Assembly: GCA_007449985.2 (NCBI GenBank)
Contig: VIIQ02000698.1
Location: 255,501 to 319,500, forward strand
DNA: 64,000 nt
Direction: 5' to 3'
From: Desmodesmus armatus
Taxonomy: Eukaryota > Chlorophyta > Chlorophyceae > Sphaeropleales > Scenedesmaceae
Below are positions 57,675-64,000 of this stretch, piece after piece. How positions within the stretch are numbered: the stretch's first letter is position 1; every line of letters starts with the position of its first letter. The notes beneath the pieces were generated by a model, which saw nothing but the letters and a program-made list of their open reading frames with translations, did no database searches and had not been told where the DNA came from. The translations under genes and the position numbers were made by a program.

Positions 57675-58187
57675 AACTGCTGCTGCTGTGTGCTGTTCCA
57701 GTGCCTGCACCAACTGCTAATTTGGAATGATGGTGCAGGCTGCTGGATCGCACGTCAGCACCTTGACAGTGGCTGACTAAAAACTTAGCAACAAGCTGAA
57801 CTTCAAAGCAAAAGAACTGGGCACATGCAGGGGAGAAGCAGTAGGTAGTAGCACTACTGCTGCTGCTGCTGCTGCTGTGAGAAGGACCTGCTGGAGACGT
57901 GCTGTGTTGCCTGATCACGTGCCAGTAGATCATTGCTGGGGTTATTCTGCTGTATCGCGAGTGTGGGTGGCAGTTACAGACCGTTGCGACCTCGGACCCG
58001 ATGACGTACAACTTGGACAAGTCGTAACGGCTGCCTCACTCGGCGCTGACTGTAAATGCATATCATTCACCGGCAGCATCGAGCCATCGGCAGCATCGAC
58101 CATCATCACGGAACGACAGCATTGAAAACGATCCATCCACATTGCTACCTTGTACAGGGCTCCAACAGCCTCACATCAACTTTCAAC
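57675..58187. promoter_or_regulatory. divergent promoter, ELP3 / sucrose-phosphatase
   Basis: 513 bp separate the two start codons, with no gene between. I see no clear TATA box. A (CTG)7 run lies at 57857-57877. Confidence 0.5.
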
Positions 58188-61100
58188 ATGCCAAAGAACG
58201 TGGAATTAGCGCTAAGTGCCATCAAGAAGCCGCGCTTTGTGCTTGTGTCAGACCTGGACCACACCATGGTGAGTGTACCTCTGGCTGTGTTCTGCATTGT
58301 GTCAGACGCACTCCTGAGACCGGAGCAATTGCCAGTTACAATGGGTTTTCATGACTGTTTGTCACAGTGCTTCTATCAGCTGTGACTGAGGCGCCCCAGA
58401 CTGTATGTTGCATCCTTGGACGTATGAGTCACGCCTGCTGTGGGGATGGGCGTGCAAGGGGTGCCAGTCACGGCCCCCTTTCAAACAGAGCTTCGCCCGT
58501 ATTGCTCAGTCCACAAGAGCTTGAAGTGCATATGTCACATCCCCTCAACGCATTGTGCGATCTGCCAGGGCCGAAAGAAGGTTCCAGCCTGTCCCCAATG
58601 GCGCTGACCCCTTCTCTCCCTGCACTTGTTGCTCATCACCCAACACACACAGGTCCAGAACGAAGACCTGTCTCACGAGAAGCTGCAGATGTTCAACAAG
58701 CTCTGGAGCATCAATTTCAGCCATGACAGCCTGCTGATCTTCTCCACTGGCCGCTCACCAAACCTTTTCTGCCAGCTCTGGGTAAGGACAGCCCTGACAC
58801 TGCTGCTAACCCTGTACGCATACTCAACATCACAACACACTGGAAACAAACCATGCTGTTGCTGCTCCTGCTGCTTGTGAGACCACCACCCCGACCACAA
58901 CACGGAACTATCATCAAGACCTGGCGTGATCTGCCTCATGCTCAGCATATACCTCAGCACATGCCTCAGCACACATCTCATGCCACTTGCTGCTGCTGCT
59001 GCAGGACGAGGCTCCTCTGCTGAACCCCAACGTGCTGATCTGCTCAGTGGGCACAGAGATCTTCTACCGCACAGCGGACGGCACCCTGGTCCCTGACCAG
59101 GCCTGGCAGGCATACCTTGACCAGGGCTGGGACAGGGCAGCAGTGGAGGCTGTGGCAGCACAGTTCCCACAGCTCAAGCAGCAGGTAAGACTTTGTTGCC
59201 ACAGAGCAGCAGCAGCAGCAGCAGCATGCGGTCTGTGCGGACAGGCTCATGCAGGCATCATGGGGTGTTCAGCAAAGTGTGGTGGCGAACCCCCTGGAGG
59301 GATCTTTGAATCTTTCAACACACTCGTCTGATGCCTGAGCGCCTCCCTGTCCTGTGCTGCTTCCTGCTGTCCTGCAGGTTGCCACTGAGAACCGCCGACA
59401 CAAGCTGAGCTACCACCTCACCCGCCAAACCCCTGAGCAGGATGTAGCTGTGCTGCAGGTATGTGCAGGATTCCTCAACCTGGTGCTGCAACATCAATCG
59501 GATGCACACTCCAGGTTGAACACAAGTCTCGTTGCAATCCTTGCTGCTGGTGTGCTGTTGACAGCATCTGTCCAGGGCCTCCAGCAAAGATTGGTAACAA
59601 CGTGACTTTCTACAGGAAACCACTGTGACAGGCAAGACTTGATATCCATTAGTGGAGGCCAGACACCATGTAGGCAAGCCGCTTGCCTGGAGGGGTTGCA
59701 TGTCAAACATGCTTCATGCAGGCATGTTGGTACTACACGACGGCTCAACAGCACGCAAGTCTTCAGACGCAGTGGGCATACGACTTGCTCTGCAGGCTCT
59801 AAGGGATGGCCTGGCATCAGCTGGTCTGGCTGCCAAGGTGATCTACAGTGGAGGCATCGATGTTGACATCCTGTCTCAGGTATGGACAGAACAACTGAAA
59901 CCTGCAGCAGGTAGTCGACAGCTACGCAATTAGTCATGACGACTGACAGCTGCAGGTGGTTGACAGCCATGCAGACGAGCTCATGCAGACACTGGCACAG
60001 GTGTCGGGATGCTTCTGCCTAGCATGGCGATTTTGGCTTGCCATTTTGTTGTTTGTAGGCATGCAGCAGGGCTCTATGCCTACACATGCGGGAGTGAGCA
60101 TCCTTCCATGCCCAATCGGCCATTGCTGTCAGGATGCATGCTGCTTGGGGCTTTCAAAAGACAATTCGCGTGGCAAGCAAACCCTACAAGCTGTCTGTGC
60201 GTTGGTACCTTACATTATGGACTTGAACAGCGCCACTGTGCCGTGTCTGTGGAAGGTTCATCCTGATGTGCTTGGGGCTGTGCTGTTGCAGGGTGCTGGC
60301 AAGGGCAAGGCACTGGAGTTTGTCCTGAAGGAGCTGAAGGAGGCTGGGGCATACCCTGAGGCAGGAGTGCAGGTGGGGGGCTGCTTCTGCTCACAAACAC
60401 GGCTGTACACGGCTATGCTGAGGCATCCACTGCTGCTGTCGTGACCAGCCGGATCGGACCGCTGCCTGCCACCCACCCTGTACATGGTTGCGCAACCCGC
60501 GGTTTGGCATCTGGTTCTGTTTCTGACTGCAGATGTTGCTGTGCACTTGTTGCTGCGCAGGTCAATGGCGACTCTGGCAATGACATCGAGCTGTTTGACG
60601 TGCCGGGCGTGCGCGGCTGTGTGGTGGCAAACGCACACCCAGAGCTACGCCAGTATGCCGAAGCCGCTGTTGCAGCAGGCAGCACCCACATCGCCCTGGC
60701 TACAGAGCCGATGGGTGCCTGTGCAGGCGGCATTGTGCAGACCCTGATGCACTTCGGCAGCGTGCCGCAGACCCCGTCCTGTGCTGCGCTGCTGCGTGGC
60801 ATGGTGTCGCAGCTGGGCCTGCTGCAAAGCAACGCAATGGCGGGAAATCTGTCGTACCTAGCAGAGAAGGGCGCAACTTGGGTGACGCCGGCAGGCAGGG
60901 TGCTAGAGATCGGGCAGTGTACAACAGAGCCTGCAGATGCAGCAGCGGCTGGGCTCACGTGGGTTGATAACATCTCAGCACGGCCGCTGCTGCAGGAACA
61001 GCAGGCAGAAACTGAGGCGCCTGCTGGCCCTGCAGGTGCCAGCACAGCCAACGGCAACAGCAGCAGTAACAGCTTCAGGGCAGGGCAGCTCCTGGCGGTC

Positions 61101-61295
61101 ACATACCAGCTGTGGGGCTTCAAGGGGCAGAGCAGGGACAGCAGCAGGGTGCGGCAGTGCAGCGCGGTTGTGCATGTGAAGGATCCTGCTGCTGCTGATG
61201 GCTACAAGCTGCTGCATTTGCATGAGGGTGTGATGGATGAGGTTGCTACAGCCACAGCAGCATTCCAGGCCCTGGCAGCAGCACAGGCCAGCTAA
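58188..61295 (+). CDS. SPP: sucrose-6-phosphate phosphatase (HAD superfamily)
   Basis: Performs the last step of sucrose synthesis, hydrolysing sucrose-6F-phosphate in the cytosol. Seven exons: 58188-58268, 58653-58781, 59005-59184, 59378-59458, 59796-59879, 60292-60372, 60561-61295, giving 456 aa with all phases 0. HAD motifs are visible: SDLDHTM (nucleophile Asp), STGRS (motif II), GAGKGKAL (lysine) and NGDSGNDIELFD (acidic motif). NPNVLICSVGTEIFY and YSGGIDVDILSQ are typical of the family. The C-terminal 200 residues match the family's extra domain only in part, with Ala-rich insertions. A 45-nt open stretch at 59956-60000 could be an optional exon, but the family joins SQ directly to GAGKGK, as here. 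Confidence 0.92.
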
Positions 61296-61488
61296 TGCGG
61301 GTCAGCGGTGAGGGGCGTGCGGTGTTGTTGGGTTGAGATTTTGCGCAGAAAAATTGTGTTTCCACTGAAAAGTGGTGGTGGGTTTGGTATTTGCCGACGT
61401 TCGCGCGAGTTGCATCGCGGAATCCAACGGTCACGTTGCTGAGTTCGGAACGTCACTTTGGAAGGCGACGAGGAGCTCCACAGACCCG

Positions 61489-61496
61489 ATATAAGC
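61489..61496 (+). promoter_or_regulatory. TATA-like element
   Basis: gatataag lies about 72 nt before an ATG at 61568, the same spacing as in the Tyr-rich genes. It supports a separate transcription unit here. Confidence 0.45.
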
Positions 61497-61567
61497 AGCT
61501 CTGCCTTCACAAAGCTATCAACATTTTACACGCAACGCAACTTCAAACACCCTATCCGACCTCTCTT

Positions 61568-61915
61568 ATGCCGCTGCTGAGCGTTTTTGGCTGCAGTAGG
61601 ACTGTGGTCAAGAAGGATAGTTGCCCTGAAATGGAGGCTCTGCAGAGCGAGGCTGATTGTGTCAATTCGCCTGGGGAGGCAGCTGCACAACCCGCTGCAA
61701 ACACAAGGCGCCAGACTTACGGTCAGTGATCCCTGCAGCACACGATATCCCCTTTCAGCATTTTTGTGCCTTTTCAGTGGCATGCCCTGTTGACATTTCA
61801 GTCTCAAAATGCTGAGTTGCCCCTCACTGAGGAGAAAACATGGACGCTGCTGCTGCAGGATATTGCTGCAGATGCCACTGCAAGCAGTTTGTGGGTCAAG
61901 GCAGTGTCTGCATAG
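61568..61915 (+). CDS. candidate small gene, exon joining uncertain
   Basis: From ATG 61568 the frame reads MPLLSVFGCSRTVVKKD and on to RRQTYG, with a donor (G|GTCAGT) near 61721. After an acceptor at about 61800 a second open stretch (ELPLTEEKTWTLLLQDIAAD) ends in TAG at 61913. The two phases do not match as written, so one base may be missing or the model is wrong. No family is recognised. Confidence 0.35.
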
Positions 61916-62798
61916 CCTGTGGGCACTGCAGCTATGACCACCAGTGAGCGCAGCCTGGGGCCCGAGGCCACCAGTTGGGCCAAATGATGGCGACTCGGCG
62001 GGCTGGTACTACGTAGCGAGGCCAGGAGATCAGGGGTGTGTCAGTGACACTGCCATCACGGCTGCATGATTCGGCACTCCAGGCATGGCCAAATGGGAAG
62101 GCATGGTGTGATGTCACACGGAAAGACAAACAAGCACTGCATATGGTGATGCACTGCGCAAGAGGTATCCCTTTCTTCGAATGTTACTTAGTATGGCTCA
62201 AACTGACATTGTCAAGTGTCAGCGGCAGTGCCACTGCCACATAGAGATTGTTTTTGTGACCACAGTGCATCTGGCACGTCTCAGGCTGGGTGACAGGCCC
62301 TGGTGCCAAGCAGTGCGCTTTCAGTCTGCAGCATGTCAAAAATAGCGCTGCAGTAGGGAATGGCCATCAGATTGTGAAGTGTGCAAGTTCAGGTACTAAA
62401 CAGCACTGCATGTTGGGGTTGCATCAGTCACTGACGTTGCTGAAGAAGCAACCTCGACAATACCTTGTGTGTGTGGACACAGGCATTGCCACCATGTTGT
62501 GTGTTCGTGAACATGGTCGGCATCAAGAATTGCTCAAGTTGTGTGAGGATAAGCTTGCAGCTGCTGAGGGCTGCAAGGTGGTGTAACAGTTGCAAGTTGA
62601 ATGGCCGTGCGTGTCATCATGCAGAGATGCAGAGAGTCCGTTCCAGCATTCCCTATGACATACACACCCTTGTTACAGCGCGCCAGCAGCATGCACAGGG
62701 GCAGCTGATCATGCCTGGCTGCAATCACAACAGCTAGCTCACTGCTCAACCTTCTACTAACATAGCAAGAGGCATTTACTGCAGCCGTCCGTCTGGTC
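61916..62798. other. intergenic, no gene assigned
   Basis: A plus-strand frame around 62430-62586 (LVCVDTGIATMLCVREHG) is open but unsupported. The region probably holds the 3' end of the SMC-type gene. Confidence 0.45.
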
Positions 62799-64000
62799 TC
62801 ATGCCCCTGCCTCCTGCTGCCCAAAGTGGCCCACCACTGCTGCACTGCTGCCCCTGCCGTTGCTGTAGACACCCAGCAAGCACCCAGCTGACTCAAACAC
62901 CACCGGCTTGTGACTCACAAGCAGGTATTGGGCTGCTGCTGCCCCGCTGCACTGCTGCCGCACGTATGTTGCCACCCGTGCTGCTGCGCTGGTGTCCAGG
63001 GCACAGTCCACCTCATCAAAAAAGTAGAAAGGCGAAGGGAACAGCGCCTGCGGTACACGCATGCGCGCAACACCGAGTAACTTACTCGAGTGTCTTAGCA
63101 TGCAGAAGTTATGTGCCCGGGGCCACTATCATGGCACACCTGCTGCTTAAGCCGCCTCATTGCACCTGCCGCCCCATCCACCCCACCTCAACCCTTGCCT
63201 CCCCACCTTGCAACACGCGAGCACCTGCCCGAGCACCCCCACACAGCATGGCAGGCTTATGACATGCTGACTTGTGACCCTAAGATCACACACCAACAGG
63301 CAAGGCGGTCAAGCCATTTCTTCGGCCCCTGGCAAGCTGACAAGCATGTGTGCCTAGTTTTCTGCTTCATGGCAGATGGCGTGCAGTACAAACTCCCACC
63401 TCCAACACACCTGCAATGCAAAGCTCAGGGCCAGCGTTGCCAATGACCTCTGCCCACCGGACAGCATGCCCATGCGCCTCCAGGTGCTGCCGTCAGGCTG
63501 CACATGCAGCGTCACACCCTGGCTGAACAGCAGCCGCCGCTCAGCAGTGTAGGAGCAGTAGGCCTTGCAGTACAGTGCGGCACAGCAAGACAAGGCACAG
63601 GTGGTGAAGGACACAGTCAGATTGAAGCAGACAAACAGAGGGTCATGGGCTTGCTGGCTGTAGCATGTTGCCCTCAATCCTCAGGTCAAGTTACCTGGGC
63701 AAACACCATCACCCACAGAACCTGCTGTCTGTTCCAGTCAAGTCTCTTTTAGGTCTTAGGTGCCACCACAGTGGCAATGCATGCGTTCACCTTGCTACAC
63801 GCAGGGTTCTACGTGTGCACATGTCTCAGGTGTTGTTGGGGTTCTACATGGCTGTAGATGCATGTACACTGGGCACCTACCTTGCCACACCCGCCTGTCA
63901 GCTGGCCGTACACAGCATCCAAGCGGCTGTTCAGCTGCTGTAGCACAGCCAGTAACCGGCTGTAGCGCTCGTCCAGCAGCGCCTCCAAGGCTGCAGCAGC
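62799..64000 (-). CDS. SMC-family ATPase, C-terminal part (runs off the right edge)
   Basis: SMC proteins are ATP-driven clamps on chromosomal DNA. Three exons are seen: 64000-63881 (partial), 63563-63411 and 63047-62799, all phase 0. The first ends a coiled coil and enters the head (LDAVYGQLTGG). The second holds the ABC signature LSGGQRSLATLALSFALQ and the preceding GVTLHVQPDGSTW. The third has the Walker B stretch FYFFDEVDCALD and the switch histidine region YLLVSHKP, and ends 82 residues on in QQEAGA. FFDEVD and the short tail recall SMC3-like heads, but I cannot assign the subfamily from this part. Confidence 0.85.

Noticed and set aside
59956..60000. Extra 15-residue exon in sucrose-phosphatase
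   Set aside because: It is in phase with plausible splice sites, but the family joins the flanking motifs directly, so I left it out.

Overview
The window looks like nuclear DNA of a green alga (Chlorophyta); I cannot fix the genus. The reasons are GC-rich, intron-dense genes with short GT-AG introns, abundant CAG/CTG tracts that give poly-Gln and poly-Ala, TGTAA motifs about 430 nt after stop codons, short interstitial TTTAGGG-type repeats, and a protein set of algal type (CAMK-like kinase with HGDLKP, SETD3/LSMT-type SET protein, sucrose-phosphatase).

Layout. About 0.47-14.57 kb is a head-to-tail array of four near-identical plus-strand genes (period about 3.4-3.6 kb). Each encodes a secreted 224-residue protein that is about 28% Tyr and built of YGYDK-like repeats. 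Each spacer carries a fossil of the last exon of the next gene, a minus-strand ADP-ribosylglycohydrolase (14.1-17.3 kb), so the duplication breakpoint lies inside that gene's last intron. Then come, on the minus strand, a nicotinamidase-type hydrolase (18.0-19.7 kb) and a very large SET-domain protein with low-complexity C-terminal extensions (19.9-27.6 kb). The SET gene is divergent from NOP53 (plus, 28.0-31.8 kb). SDHAF2 (minus, 33.1-34.0 kb) follows, then 3 kb without a recognisable gene, a U2AF65-like multi-RRM protein (37.1-41.2 kb), a CAMK-like kinase (43.1-47.8 kb), a probable mitochondrial protein of unknown function (48.6-50.2 kb) and ELP3 (50.9-57.7 kb), all minus. ELP3 is divergent from sucrose-phosphatase (plus, 58.2-61.3 kb). 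The right edge holds the C-terminal end of an SMC-family ATPase (minus).

Apart from the array and its link to the glycohydrolase, the genes are unrelated housekeeping functions and form no visible pathway. NOP53, ELP3 and the U2AF65-like protein all serve RNA or translation, which may be chance.

The most unusual structure is recurrent. In at least four genes an exon edge with its splice site has been tandemly copied into the neighbouring intron, giving ladders of decayed decoy splice sites. Also notable are an intron present in three array copies and cleanly absent from the first, short perfect palindromes inserted in one paralogue only, and seven apparent single-base deficits in conserved genes, which look like consensus deletions in the assembly.
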